Positions 7,129 through 15,766 of a stretch of 35,295 bases of DNA are shown piece by piece. The stretch spans positions 1 through 35,295 of the forward strand of contig MEDT01000056.1 in the NCBI GenBank assembly GCA_001724175.1, given 5' to 3'. Each line of letters opens with the position of its first letter. Positions within the stretch are counted from its first letter, which is position 1. The notes under the pieces were generated by a model. That model was not told the DNA's origin. It worked only from the letters and a program-made list of their open reading frames with translations, and made no database searches. The translations under genes were made by a program, and so were the position numbers. This stretch comes from Cytophagaceae bacterium SCN 52-12 (GTDB lineage: Bacteria > Bacteroidota > Bacteroidia > Cytophagales > Spirosomataceae).

Positions 7129-8352
7129 ATGACGCAGACTAAAATAAACAAAACATACCTGGTCATTCTGCTCGGGATCCTTGCCGCTCTCGGGCCTTTT
7201 ACGATCGACATGTACCTCCCGGCTTTCGGCAGGATAGCGGAAGATCTGGGCACCGATGAAAAGCACGTAGCGTTTACGCTGACCTCCTATTTTGCCGGGA
7301 TTGCCGTAGGGCAGCTCATATATGGGCCTATTGTCGACAAATACGGCCGTAAAAAGCCGCTGCTGACCGGCCTGCTTATTTATGCGATTGCGGCACTAGG
7401 CTGCGGGCTGTCCCCCGATATCCGGACCATGGCCGGCATGCGCCTTCTGCAGGCGCTGGGTGGGTGTGTCGGAATGGTGGCTTCCAACGCTATCATCAGC
7501 GATGTCTACCAAAGGGATGAACGGGCTAAAGTCTATTCATCCATTATGCTGGTCATGGGCGTGGCGCCCCTGATCGCCCCGAGCGCGGGCAGCCTTTTCC
7601 TTGCGAAAGCAGACTGGAATTATATATTTTACTTCCTTACTTTTTTCTCCTTATTCGTTATCGGCCTCATCTACTTTTTTCTTCCTGAAACCAGCCGGTA
7701 TATGCATACCAACAAGCTCAGGGTGAAAGCAATAAGCCTGGGATACCTGGAGATTATGAAAAACCGCAGCTTCCTTTTTTATACGTTGGCGGGAAGCCTT
7801 TCCATGTCTATCCTGTTTGCCTACGTATCGTCGGCTTCCTTTATATTCCTGACAATCTACAAGCTGGATAAGGCGGCTTTTTCGATCCTGTTTGCAGTGA
7901 ATGCCACAGGGCTGATCGCGGGTAATTACCTGAACGGCATGCTCACCAGGCGCGTCAATTATATTCATATCGCGAATGTGGCTTCCCGGGTCCTTGTCGT
8001 GGTTGCGCTTGCTGTCCTGCTGCTGGTGTATTTTTATCCCGGTGTGGGCTACCAATGGCTGGGAGCAGGTATTTTTTCGATCATGTTCCTGAGCGGGCTC
8101 ATTAACCCGAATGCTACGGCCGCTTCGCTGGCGCCGTTTACCGCAAACGCCGGAGGAGCTTCCGCGCTGGGCGGCGCGATCAGGATGGGGACAGGCGCGC
8201 TTGTCGCGGCGGCTATCGGGGTGTTCCAGGGCGAAAGCGCCGTTACCATGTTTGTGACGATTTTCGTACTCGCAGTTTCAGCATCTGCGCTCCTGGAGGC
8301 TGCCCGGCAGCATACGAGCGTTAAGGTGAGCGAAGAAATGGAAGCGGTATAA
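7129..8352 (+). CDS. Bcr/CflA-type MFS multidrug exporter
   Basis: 407-aa, 12-helix major facilitator protein of the DHA1 Bcr/CflA branch. Landmarks: TM1 with LGPFTIDMYLPAFGRIAEDL, the TSYFAGIAVGQLIYGPIVDK segment with motif A-like DKYGRKKPLL, the LQALGGCVGMVASNAIISDV helix, and the helix-5 antiporter region VMGVAPLIAPSAGS. Members export chloramphenicol, bicyclomycin, sulfonamides or dipeptides by proton antiport; the substrate here is unknown. I chose the ATG at 7129 (MTQTKINKTY) because family members begin shortly before TM1. The in-frame ATG at 7051 would add 26 residues unlike the family. Confidence 0.9.
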   Translation: MTQTKINKTYLVILLGILAALGPFTIDMYLPAFGRIAEDLGTDEKHVAFTLTSYFAGIAVGQLIYGPIVDKYGRKKPLLTGLLIYAIAALGCGLSPDIRTMAGMRLLQALGGCVGMVASNAIISDVYQRDERAKVYSSIMLVMGVAPLIAPSAGSLFLAKADWNYIFYFLTFFSLFVIGLIYFFLPETSRYMHTNKLRVKAISLGYLEIMKNRSFLFYTLAGSLSMSILFAYVSSASFIFLTIYKLDKAAFSILFAVNATGLIAGNYLNGMLTRRVNYIHIANVASRVLVVVALAVLLLVYFYPGVGYQWLGAGIFSIMFLSGLINPNATAASLAPFTANAGGASALGGAIRMGTGALVAAAIGVFQGESAVTMFVTIFVLAVSASALLEAARQHTSVKVSEEMEAV

Positions 8353-8455
8353 AGCAAAACATGAAAAACATCCATATCTATTTATGATCCTGGTCATTGA
8401 CGAATAGATCGGATAATAGGTACTTCGCTGCCTGTTATTAAGATTAAAATCCGAT

Positions 8456-10240
8456 ATGATCCATTCATTTCATATACCTGTGCTGGGGCTGGCCTATTCA
8501 GTCGACACACCTGTAAAGGTAGCGCCCCTCGGTATTTCTTCCGTAGCTTCGATTGTAGACGATATTCTCCTGGAACGCATGCGCGAGCATTACGCCGGGC
8601 AGGAGGGATTTCATTTTGAGCCTGTTTCAGATAAAATGCCGGGCTTCCGCTCGAAGAGGGTTACCGCCTACCTGGACATGATGCAGGGGCTGATCGATGA
8701 GCGTTTTGAGCAGATCCGTTCTGCGAAGCTGGCGGAGGGAGGTCAGCTTGCCCGCTACTTCGAGCTGCTCCCTGACTCTTCTCCGTTAAAGCAGGAATAC
8801 AGCCGGTGGCTCGGGATGGAGCCGGGCGATGCACGCGATGAGCTGGAAAATACTCTCAAAAGCCGGATGAAAAAAGGAGCGGTCGACGTCAATATCATGG
8901 CAAAGGTCGATAAGCTGAATTACGGCGAGGATGGGGAAGCGATCAACAGCGACGCCCTGGAGTCGCTGAAAGGGTTTGCGGAAAGCAGGCTTGAATCGTC
9001 GGTAGTGCTGTCGGCGGGCATGAACCCCCGGCTGTACAGCTACCTGGAGAATTTCCCGGATTTTTTTCCCGACGAACGGGGGTATATCCGGAAGCGCGTC
9101 ATACTGAAGGTAAGCGACTACCGCTCGGCCCTTATCCAGGCAAAGTTCCTGGCCAAGAAAGGGGTATGGGTTTCGGAATTCCGCATCGAGTCCGGCCTCA
9201 ACTGCGGCGGCCATGCCTTCGCTACCGAGGGATACCTGCTGGGCCCCATACTGGAGGAATTCAAGACCAGGCGCACGGAAATGACAGGAGAGCTGTTCGG
9301 GCTTTACCAGAAAGCGCTTTCCGAGAGAGGGATAGAAAGCAGGCAGCCGCCCGGGATGAAGATCTCCGTACAGGGAGGGATCGGCACGGCCGCAGAAAGC
9401 AGCTTCCTCCTGGAATATTACGAGCTCGATGCTACCGGCTGGGGCAGCCCCTTCCTGCTGGTGCCCGAAGCGGTCAACATCGATGACGAAACGATGCTGC
9501 AGCTTGCGGAAGCCGGAAAGGACGACTACTACATCAGCGGCTCATCGCCGTTGGGTGTGCCGTTCAATAATTTCAGGTTCAGCGCAGCGGAAAAGCAGCG
9601 GCTCGAAAGGATCGCGCAGGGCAGGCCGGGGAGTCCCTGCACCAAAAAATACCTGGTTTCTGACACCGAGTTCACAAAGGAGCCCATCTGCACCGCATCG
9701 AGAAAGTACCAGGCGCTGAAGCTGAAGCAGCTTCAGAATGCGGGCCTGACGGAAGAAGAATACCGGAAACAGGCCGACCAGGTAATGGAAAAGCTATGCC
9801 TTTGCGAAGGCCTGGTTACGGCGGCATATATCAGAAATAATATATCCAGGAAAAAGAATACCACCGCCGTAGCGGTTTGTCCGGGACCCAACCTGGCCTA
9901 CTTCTCGAGGGTATTCTCACTCGATGAGATGGTTGGGCATATTTACGGCAAGGTGAACCTGCTGATGAACACCGGCCGTTCGAATATGTTCATCAATGAG
10001 CTGAATTTGTACATGGACTATCTCAGGAAAGACATAGAGACGAATATCCAGACGCTGACCGACAAAAAGCTGAAATACTTTACGAAGTTTAAAGAACAGC
10101 TGCAAAACGGGATCCAGTACTATAAAGAGCTGATTCCCAGGATAACCAACCAGACGGAAGCCTACCGGCTTAAAATGATGGAGGAGCTGCAGGAGATCGA
10201 AGCAAAGCTTGCCGGTCTCCGCATAGCAGCCCAGGTTTAG
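8456..10240 (+). CDS. Conserved Bacteroidota protein, probable flavin-type TIM barrel, function unknown
   Basis: 594-aa cytosolic protein without signal peptide or membrane segment. I recognise it only as a conserved Bacteroidota protein. The N-terminus HSFHIPVLGLAYSVDTPVKV resembles the first strand of nitronate monooxygenase/IMPDH-like barrels. GLNCGGHAF (248-256) and SVQGGIGTAAE (304-314), followed by DATGWGSPFLLVPEA (325-339), look like the GGIG and G-x-x-F phosphate-gripping loops of FMN barrels. Cysteines occur at 250, 395, 412, 448, 450 and 475, including PICTASRKYQ and LCLCEGL; such grouping could hold a metal or Fe-S cluster. The last ~90 residues are predicted helical. Neighbours give no pathway. 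The barrel is inference and the enzyme activity is unknown. Confidence 0.85.
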   Translation: MIHSFHIPVLGLAYSVDTPVKVAPLGISSVASIVDDILLERMREHYAGQEGFHFEPVSDKMPGFRSKRVTAYLDMMQGLIDERFEQIRSAKLAEGGQLARYFELLPDSSPLKQEYSRWLGMEPGDARDELENTLKSRMKKGAVDVNIMAKVDKLNYGEDGEAINSDALESLKGFAESRLESSVVLSAGMNPRLYSYLENFPDFFPDERGYIRKRVILKVSDYRSALIQAKFLAKKGVWVSEFRIESGLNCGGHAFATEGYLLGPILEEFKTRRTEMTGELFGLYQKALSERGIESRQPPGMKISVQGGIGTAAESSFLLEYYELDATGWGSPFLLVPEAVNIDDETMLQLAEAGKDDYYISGSSPLGVPFNNFRFSAAEKQRLERIAQGRPGSPCTKKYLVSDTEFTKEPICTASRKYQALKLKQLQNAGLTEEEYRKQADQVMEKLCLCEGLVTAAYIRNNISRKKNTTAVAVCPGPNLAYFSRVFSLDEMVGHIYGKVNLLMNTGRSNMFINELNLYMDYLRKDIETNIQTLTDKKLKYFTKFKEQLQNGIQYYKELIPRITNQTEAYRLKMMEELQEIEAKLAGLRIAAQV

Positions 10241-10275
10241 GGAAGCCGCTTTTTTTATTTAGGGAAATCGCTTTT
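10236..10275 (+). repeat. Short direct repeat at the stop codon of the TIM-barrel gene
   Basis: TTTAGGGAAGCCGCTTTT (10236-10253) is repeated as TTTAGGGAAATCGCTTTT (10258-10275), 16 of 18 identical, 22 bp apart. The first copy contains the TAG stop. The second copy with GATTTTCCC downstream could form a weak hairpin. Probably a small local duplication. Confidence 0.5.
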
Positions 10276-10335
10276 CAGTAGATTTTCCCCTGTCCGGCTT
10301 TTGTACATGGGCTGTGTGAAGCCCGTAAACATTTT

Positions 10336-10433
10336 AGCAATCAGCCTTCAGCAATCAGATATCAGCGCTTATTCGTCGACGACGGGGCTGACAGCTGATT
10401 TCTGAAAGCTGACTGCTGAGAAGACTGATAGCT
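10336..10433. repeat. Heptad-unit inverted repeat tract A
   Basis: Left arm (10336-10366) is built of 7-bp steps containing TCAG (TCAGCCT, TCAGCAA, TCAGATA). Right arm (10387-10433) has 7-bp steps GCTGACA, GCTGATT, TCTGAAA, GCTGACT. The left arm matches the reverse complement of the right arm at 26 of 31 positions, with a 20-nt spacer, so a long imperfect hairpin can form. It lies between two plus-strand genes and ends about 10 bp before the next ATG. Confidence 0.85.
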
Positions 10434-10443
10434 CTTTATACGC

Positions 10444-11778
10444 ATGAATACCCGCAGAAATTTTCTCAGGAAAACATCGCTCATAGCCGGAGGGGCTGTT
10501 TTGGGCGCTTCGACAGGAAGCCTGGCTCTTCCCTATATCACCCGCAGGGTAGCTCCGGCCGACCGGCTCAACATCGGGACGATCGGCATAAAAGGCATGG
10601 GGTGGTCTAATACCCGGTCTGCGCTGAAAATACCGGGCGTAAACCTCGTTGCGGTCTGCGACATAGACCAGGGAGTAATAGCCGACCGGATGAAGGACCT
10701 GGAGGAAATGAAGCCCGGCGCCTCCGCCCGGGTAAAAAAATACGGGGACTACAGGCAGCTGCTCGATGACAAGGATGTGGATATTGTGATAATAGGTACC
10801 CCCGACCACTGGCATGCGCTTCAGATGATCCATGCCTGTGAAGCCGGGAAAGATGTATATGTAGAAAAGCCGGTCGGTAACTCTATTGAGGAATGTCGTC
10901 GCATGGTGGCGGCTCAGAAGCGTTACGGAAAGGCGGTCCAGGCGGGACAGTGGCAGAGAAGCCAGCAGCATTTCCGCGATGCCGTAGATTTCGTGCAAGG
11001 CGGGCAGCTAGGCAATATCCGTACCGTCAAGGTCTGGTGCTACCAGGGCTGGATGAAGCCCGGACCCGTAGTCCCCGACAGCGCGCCTCCGCAGGGCGTC
11101 GACTACAAACAATGGCTTGGCCCGGCGCCGGTCAGACCCTTTAACTCCAGCCGCTTTCATTTTAATTTCCGCTGGTTCTGGGACTATGCCGGCGGACTGA
11201 TGACGGATTGGGGCGTACACCTCATCGATTACGCGTTGCTGGGAATGAAAGCCGACCTGCCCAAAAGCATTGCGGGACTGGGAGGCCGGTTTGCCTATCC
11301 CGACCTGTACGAAGAAACCCCGGACACGCTCACCACCCTGTATGAATTCGACAAGTTCAATATGGTCTGGGATTCTGCGATGGGAATCGATAACGGCTCC
11401 TATGGGCGGGATCATGGCATTGCCTATATCGGCAACAACGGGACGCTCGTGCTCAACAGGAGCGGTTGGGAAGTGATCGAGGAAAAGAAAGGCGAGCACA
11501 AAGTGAGCAAACCTTTCGTGGAGCGAAGCGACAACGGGCTTGACAGACACTGGGAGAACTTTGTGGATGTCGTTAAAACCCGCCGGTTTGAAAGCCTCAA
11601 CTGTCCTATCGAAGCCGGCGCTCACGTGGCCACCGTCGCCCAGATGGGCAATATCAGCTACCTGACGGGCCAGAAACTGGTTTGGGACAAGAGCAAAGGA
11701 AGGTTTACCGACGAAGCAGCCAATAAAAAATACCTCGAAAAACCTTATCACAACGGCTATAAACTGCCGAAAGTATAG
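10444..11778 (+). CDS. Gfo/Idh/MocA family oxidoreductase with Tat signal
   Basis: 444-aa NAD(P)-dependent dehydrogenase-like protein of the Gfo/Idh/MocA family. The N-terminus has a twin-arginine motif RRNFLRK followed by a hydrophobic Ala/Gly stretch, so it is probably exported folded with bound cofactor. The Rossmann part starts at LNIGTIGIKGMGW, with AVCDID at the second strand end. The EKPVGNSIEE motif carries the conserved catalytic-region Lys, and GGLMTDWGVHLIDYALLGM holds the conserved Asp/His segment of the C-terminal domain. Exported relatives in Bacteroidota act on sugars, often with DUF1080 and sugar isomerase genes. No such neighbours are adjacent, although a DUF1080 gene lies 11 kb away. 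The substrate is unknown. Confidence 0.93.
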   Translation: MNTRRNFLRKTSLIAGGAVLGASTGSLALPYITRRVAPADRLNIGTIGIKGMGWSNTRSALKIPGVNLVAVCDIDQGVIADRMKDLEEMKPGASARVKKYGDYRQLLDDKDVDIVIIGTPDHWHALQMIHACEAGKDVYVEKPVGNSIEECRRMVAAQKRYGKAVQAGQWQRSQQHFRDAVDFVQGGQLGNIRTVKVWCYQGWMKPGPVVPDSAPPQGVDYKQWLGPAPVRPFNSSRFHFNFRWFWDYAGGLMTDWGVHLIDYALLGMKADLPKSIAGLGGRFAYPDLYEETPDTLTTLYEFDKFNMVWDSAMGIDNGSYGRDHGIAYIGNNGTLVLNRSGWEVIEEKKGEHKVSKPFVERSDNGLDRHWENFVDVVKTRRFESLNCPIEAGAHVATVAQMGNISYLTGQKLVWDKSKGRFTDEAANKKYLEKPYHNGYKLPKV

Positions 11779-11832
11779 ATAGATACTGCTCAGTCGCTGC
11801 TATCCGGCGTGTCGTATATATTCGTAAACCTC

Positions 11833-11840
11833 TAAATTTG
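11833..11840 (+). promoter_or_regulatory. -7 promoter element of the Omp85-like gene
   Basis: TAAATTTG matches the Bacteroidota -7 consensus TAnnTTTG exactly and lies 20 bp before the ATG at 11861. A -33 TTG is not obvious at 17-23 nt spacing, so strength is uncertain. Confidence 0.5.
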
Positions 11841-11860
11841 TTTGTTGTTGTGACGGATAT

Positions 11861-13699
11861 ATGGTTTTCATTCGGTTTTTGCTGCTGCTGTGTATTTTGC
11901 CCTGCTGTTTGTTCGGCCAGGAAGAATCCTCGCTTACCGCCGCTGAAAAGGACAGCATCCGTTATACCCGGCTGAAAGAAAAGTTTTACAGGCGTAAGAT
12001 CACTAAGAGCATCTACCAGCTTTTCTTTAATGACGTATATAATCGTAAGAAATCTTCCGGGGAAGTAGTCAACATAGACGCAAATCCTTTTGACGAATAC
12101 GCGGGCCTTACCATCAGGAAAATCGATATCCGCCAGCTGAACATGCTGGGCGAATCGGTGCACGATACCAACCGGGTAAGCAACAGGTTCCAGACCTTTG
12201 TGAGCACGAAGCTCCATCGCAACACCAGCCAGCAGGTCATAATGAAATCGATGCTGTTGTTTTCCGAAGGCGATATTGTCGATCCCGTACTGTTCAAGGA
12301 TAACGAGCGTATCCTCCGCCAAAACAATGCCATACTCGATACCCGTATCATCGTGGTGCCGATTCCCGGCGATCTCAATCGCGTGGATGTCCTGGTTCTC
12401 CTGCAGGACATCTGGCCGATTATCCCTGAAGGAAGTTTCGGCGGATTCGACAGCTTCCGGCTGGGAGTGACCAATCACAATGTACGCGGCTGGACGCACT
12501 CCAATACAATATCCGTTCGCTGGCGGCAGGAAGACACCCTTCAGCAGCTCGGAATGAGGGTCATCTATACAATGCCCTATATAGGCAGGTCTTTTATTTC
12601 CGCGCAAATGGGCGTGATCTGGGAAAGGGATCTGAAGCACCAGTTTTTACGTTTTTCAAGACCTTTTTTATCGGTGGAGACAGTTCACGCCGGAGCGGTT
12701 GAAACGGGGCTGAGGGAAATAAGGGAATATAAAAAAGAAACGGACAATATACAGGAAACGATCACCTATACTTCCCGGTACGGATACTATGACCTGTGGT
12801 ACGGGCGTGCTTTCCGTTTCCATACTTCCGAGGCAAACCCGAATAAAAGGCTCGTGGCGGCGGCCAGGTATTACAAGTATCGTTACCTTAAAAGGCCGGA
12901 GGTTACGGCCGACAGCAACCGGGCTTATTGGAACCAGAGCGCCTTTTTGCTGAGCTTCGGGTATTCCGACAGGAATTACTACAGGGACCTGCTGATCTTC
13001 GGTTTCGGACGTACAGAGGACGTCCCGGTAGGCAGCATGATGACATTTACCCTGGGCCGCGACATGGCTGAATTCGGAAGCAGGGGATATGGAGGCGTAA
13101 GGTTTTCAAAAGGCGGATACCTGCCGCAAAACCTGGGCTATATATACGGCCTGGTAGACGCCGGCAGCTACCTCCAGTTGAAAAAGATTCACCAGGGAGT
13201 TTTGAGCACTTATATGAACTACTTTACCCCGCTGCTGCCGGTGGGGCTCAGCCAGGTGCGCCAGTTCGTTAATTTTCGCTATACGCAGGGGTTCAAACGC
13301 GATGCGCTGGAATACATCAATCTTACCGACGAATACGGGATCAGAGGAGTATTTTCAGATCAGCTGGTAGGGAAAAAGCGCCTTAATATAGGGATAGAAA
13401 CCGTGCTCTTTACCCCGGGAAGCTTCCTGGGCTTCAGGGGAGCGCATTTTGTTTTCGCGGATTTCGGGCTTATAGCTAATACAGACGGACTCTGGAAGGG
13501 GAAGCTCTACCAGGCATACGGAGCAGGCGTAAGGCTGCGTAACGAGCATCTTACCTTCAAAACCATTGAATTCAGGCTGGCTTATTATCCCAACATTCCC
13601 ACACTTTCTTCCGACTGGCGTTTCCGGGTGTCGGGCATGACCACGCTGAGGCTGCAGGATTTCGATATGTCTGCTCCCGAAATCGTCCCTTTCAGGTGA
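11861..13699 (+). CDS. Omp85/BamA-like outer-membrane beta-barrel protein with one POTRA-like domain
   Basis: 612-aa protein with a clear signal peptide (FIRFLLLLCILPCCLFG). After a charged linker, residues about 80-180 contain the strand-helix-strand pattern of one POTRA domain (GLTIRKIDIRQLNMLGE, then SEGDIVDPVLFKDNERILRQ, then VDVLVLLQDIWPI). The rest (about 190-612) shows alternating aromatic/hydrophobic strands of a beta barrel. It ends in arginine rather than the usual aromatic C-terminal signal. The shape resembles short Omp85 members; BamA itself has more POTRA domains. Its role in membrane-protein or lipid handling is unknown. The stop lies 2 bp from the convergent proC stop. Confidence 0.82.
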   Translation: MVFIRFLLLLCILPCCLFGQEESSLTAAEKDSIRYTRLKEKFYRRKITKSIYQLFFNDVYNRKKSSGEVVNIDANPFDEYAGLTIRKIDIRQLNMLGESVHDTNRVSNRFQTFVSTKLHRNTSQQVIMKSMLLFSEGDIVDPVLFKDNERILRQNNAILDTRIIVVPIPGDLNRVDVLVLLQDIWPIIPEGSFGGFDSFRLGVTNHNVRGWTHSNTISVRWRQEDTLQQLGMRVIYTMPYIGRSFISAQMGVIWERDLKHQFLRFSRPFLSVETVHAGAVETGLREIREYKKETDNIQETITYTSRYGYYDLWYGRAFRFHTSEANPNKRLVAAARYYKYRYLKRPEVTADSNRAYWNQSAFLLSFGYSDRNYYRDLLIFGFGRTEDVPVGSMMTFTLGRDMAEFGSRGYGGVRFSKGGYLPQNLGYIYGLVDAGSYLQLKKIHQGVLSTYMNYFTPLLPVGLSQVRQFVNFRYTQGFKRDALEYINLTDEYGIRGVFSDQLVGKKRLNIGIETVLFTPGSFLGFRGAHFVFADFGLIANTDGLWKGKLYQAYGAGVRLRNEHLTFKTIEFRLAYYPNIPTLSSDWRFRVSGMTTLRLQDFDMSAPEIVPFR

Positions 13700-13701
13700 G
13701 C

Positions 13702-14508
13702 TTACCCGCGGGCCAGCTCCCGGGAGCGGTCCCGGGCTGCAAAAATTCCTTCCTGGAGGTTGGCATCGATATCGCCTTCCCCGAAACGCCTCAGCGCGGC
13801 CTCGGTAGTACCTCCTTTGGAAGCTACTGTCTGGATCAGCTCGTCCAGGGACTTTTCGGCGTTATTGATCAGGTGGTAGGAGCCGAGCATGGTCTGCTTT
13901 ACCAGCAGCGCGGACACCGAATCGTCAAACCCCATTTTTTTTCCTGCTTCGATCATAGACTTGACAAGATAGAAGAAGTAAGCCGGGCCGCTCCCGCTAA
14001 GCGCGGTGACGGCGTCGAGCATGGTTTCGTCTTCCAGGTAAACTGAACGGCCTGTTGCGTTAATCAGGTTTTCTATTTTCCTGAGCAGCGTGTTTTCCAC
14101 TTCCGGGGTAGAGGTATAGGCGGTGATACCCATTCCAAGCATGGCCGGCGTGTTGGGCATAGCCCTTACAATGCGGTGGTGGTCAAGCGTGGCCCGTATA
14201 CGTTCTGTTGCAATCCCGGCCATAATGGAAAGAACAACCTGGTCAGGCTTCAGCACTTCTTTCAGAGCGGATCCTACAGCTGCAAAATCCTGCGGCTTTA
14301 CGGAAAGGATGACCAGGTCGTAGTCTCCCAGCTGTCTGTCAATGACGCCGGTGAATACGCCCGGCCTGAAGCTCTCCCGGAGCCCTTCCAGCCGGTCGGC
14401 GCTTTTGTCTACCAGCAGGAAGTCGGAGGTTTTGACCAGATCATATTTCAGGAAAGCATTGGCAAATGCCATGCCCATATTGCCGCAGCCGACGATTGCT
14501 ATTTTCAT
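13702..14508 (-). CDS. proC: Pyrroline-5-carboxylate reductase
   Basis: 268-aa cytosolic enzyme that reduces 1-pyrroline-5-carboxylate to proline with NAD(P)H, the last step of proline synthesis. It opens with the Rossmann signature MKIAIVGCGNMGMAFANAFL. The C-terminal dimer domain contains the family pattern TALSGSGPAYFFYLVKSMIEAG and the ending ASKGGTTEAALRRFGEGD. The ATG at 14508 is chosen because the fold begins there; the 20 extra in-frame codons upstream lie in an intergenic repeat and encode a His/Ile-rich artefact. It is downstream of the TlpA-like gene on the same strand but separated by a 100-bp hairpin-forming tract. Confidence 0.95.
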   Translation of the reverse strand: MKIAIVGCGNMGMAFANAFLKYDLVKTSDFLLVDKSADRLEGLRESFRPGVFTGVIDRQLGDYDLVILSVKPQDFAAVGSALKEVLKPDQVVLSIMAGIATERIRATLDHHRIVRAMPNTPAMLGMGITAYTSTPEVENTLLRKIENLINATGRSVYLEDETMLDAVTALSGSGPAYFFYLVKSMIEAGKKMGFDDSVSALLVKQTMLGSYHLINNAEKSLDELIQTVASKGGTTEAALRRFGEGDIDANLQEGIFAARDRSRELARG

Positions 14509-14512
14509 TTGA

Positions 14513-14612
14513 ATGATGTGATGATGTGATAATGTGATGATGTGATAATGTGAGGATTTTTCTATCAACTAATTATCACATTAACTAATCATCACATTAT
14601 CACATCAATTAA
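14513..14612. repeat. Octamer-unit inverted repeat tract B
   Basis: The left arm consists of 8-bp steps GTGATGAT and GTGATAAT (14513-14555); the right arm of steps such as ATTATCAC and ATCATCAC (14563-14612). TGATGTGATAATGTGATGAT (14522-14541) has its exact reverse complement at 14588-14607. The tract fills the gap between the TlpA-like gene and proC, both on the minus strand. Confidence 0.88.
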
Positions 14613-15761
14613 TTATTTTAAAAGCTCTTCCAGCTTCTTCTCAAGCGCCGCCCCCCTGAGGTTTTTGGCTATGACGCGGCCTTCCTGGTCGAGCAGGTAA
14701 GTGGCAGGGATCCCGTTGACGCCATATTGAACTGCGACATCCGAGCTCCAGTACTTAAGATCCGACCCGTGAACCCAGGTGAGGTTGTCGTCTTTGATCG
14801 CTTTTATCCAGGCATCTTTGTCCCTGTCGAGAGACACCCCGTATATCTCGAAGTTTTTATTTTTATACTGCTCGTAAAGCCTTACCACGTTGGGGTTCTC
14901 TTTACGGCATGGGCCGCACCATGATGCCCAGAAGTCCAGCAATACGTATTTGCCCCTCAGCGACGACAGCGAGACCTGCTTTCCGTCCGGGGCGTTGAGG
15001 GAAAAGTCGGGCGCGATATCGCCGACTCCGATGCCTTTGATCCGTTTGACACCCGCTATGAACGCCTGGGCGTATTTGGGTGTGGGGTTTTCCTTCTGGA
15101 GCTTATCCGCCAGCTCTTCCAGTACCGGCAGATCGGTCTGGGCATTAAGAAAATTATTGGCGGTGAATACAGCTATAAAAGAGGAGCCCATTTCAGGAAG
15201 CATGGTTTTGATCTGACCCATCAGCTCCCGTTCGGCTTTTTCAAACCTGCCCTGTATTTCGTTTATTTTTTTCTGGTCGTTTTTAAGGCTTGCTTTTTCA
15301 TACTCTTCATTCCATATCGTCACCTTGCTCCTGAGATCAGCAACCAGCGCGAGTATCTTGTTGTAATACTCCATGTTGGGAGATCCGGTAACAGAGCCCG
15401 AGGTCGATACGCCGTCCTCATTCGCGTCGCGGGCATCGCCTGTCAGGGAAAGGGTTTCTCCGCCTTCGGCAAGGAAGTTGAGCCGCTGCGTGTTGCCGAG
15501 ATTGATCTGGTAAACATTCCCGCCGTCAGATTCCGTCCTGGTAAACCGGAAGGAGCCTTCCTGGTCGAGCGTCGTAGAGTCCAGCACCACAGGGTTTTGC
15601 GCGGCGCCGAGCTGAAGATATACTTTGGTGCCGGGAGTGGCGTTTCTAAATTTACCGCTGATGGTAAATGGTTTGGGAGTGGGGGCTTGCTGCGCAATGC
15701 CGGCGGTCGAAAGAAGCAGGGCCAGCAGTCCGGCCAGCCATCCGGTGTATGATCCAGTCAT
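14613..15761 (-). CDS. TlpA-like thioredoxin-fold protein with N-terminal DUF4369-type domain
   Basis: 382-aa exported thiol-disulfide oxidoreductase-like protein. The signal peptide is WLAGLLALLLSTAGIAQQ. Residues about 30-125 form a beta-rich domain like DUF4369 (FTISGKFRNATPGTKVYLQL). A helical linker follows (about 130-240), then a TlpA/ResA-like thioredoxin domain from about 245 with APDFSLNAPDGKQVSLSSLR and the active site WCGPC at 281-285. The conserved cis-Pro segment is GIPATYLLD. Such proteins reduce periplasmic disulfides, often in cytochrome c maturation or stress defence. The start codon is 5 bp after the gatB stop, so the two are probably co-transcribed. Confidence 0.93.
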   Translation of the reverse strand: MTGSYTGWLAGLLALLLSTAGIAQQAPTPKPFTISGKFRNATPGTKVYLQLGAAQNPVVLDSTTLDQEGSFRFTRTESDGGNVYQINLGNTQRLNFLAEGGETLSLTGDARDANEDGVSTSGSVTGSPNMEYYNKILALVADLRSKVTIWNEEYEKASLKNDQKKINEIQGRFEKAERELMGQIKTMLPEMGSSFIAVFTANNFLNAQTDLPVLEELADKLQKENPTPKYAQAFIAGVKRIKGIGVGDIAPDFSLNAPDGKQVSLSSLRGKYVLLDFWASWCGPCRKENPNVVRLYEQYKNKNFEIYGVSLDRDKDAWIKAIKDDNLTWVHGSDLKYWSSDVAVQYGVNGIPATYLLDQEGRVIAKNLRGAALEKKLEELLK

Positions 15762-15766
15762 AGCCG

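Noticed and set aside
14509..14568. In-frame N-terminal extension of proC
   Set aside because: The 20 extra codons fall in repeat tract B and encode a His/Ile-rich string; the Rossmann fold begins at the ATG at 14508.
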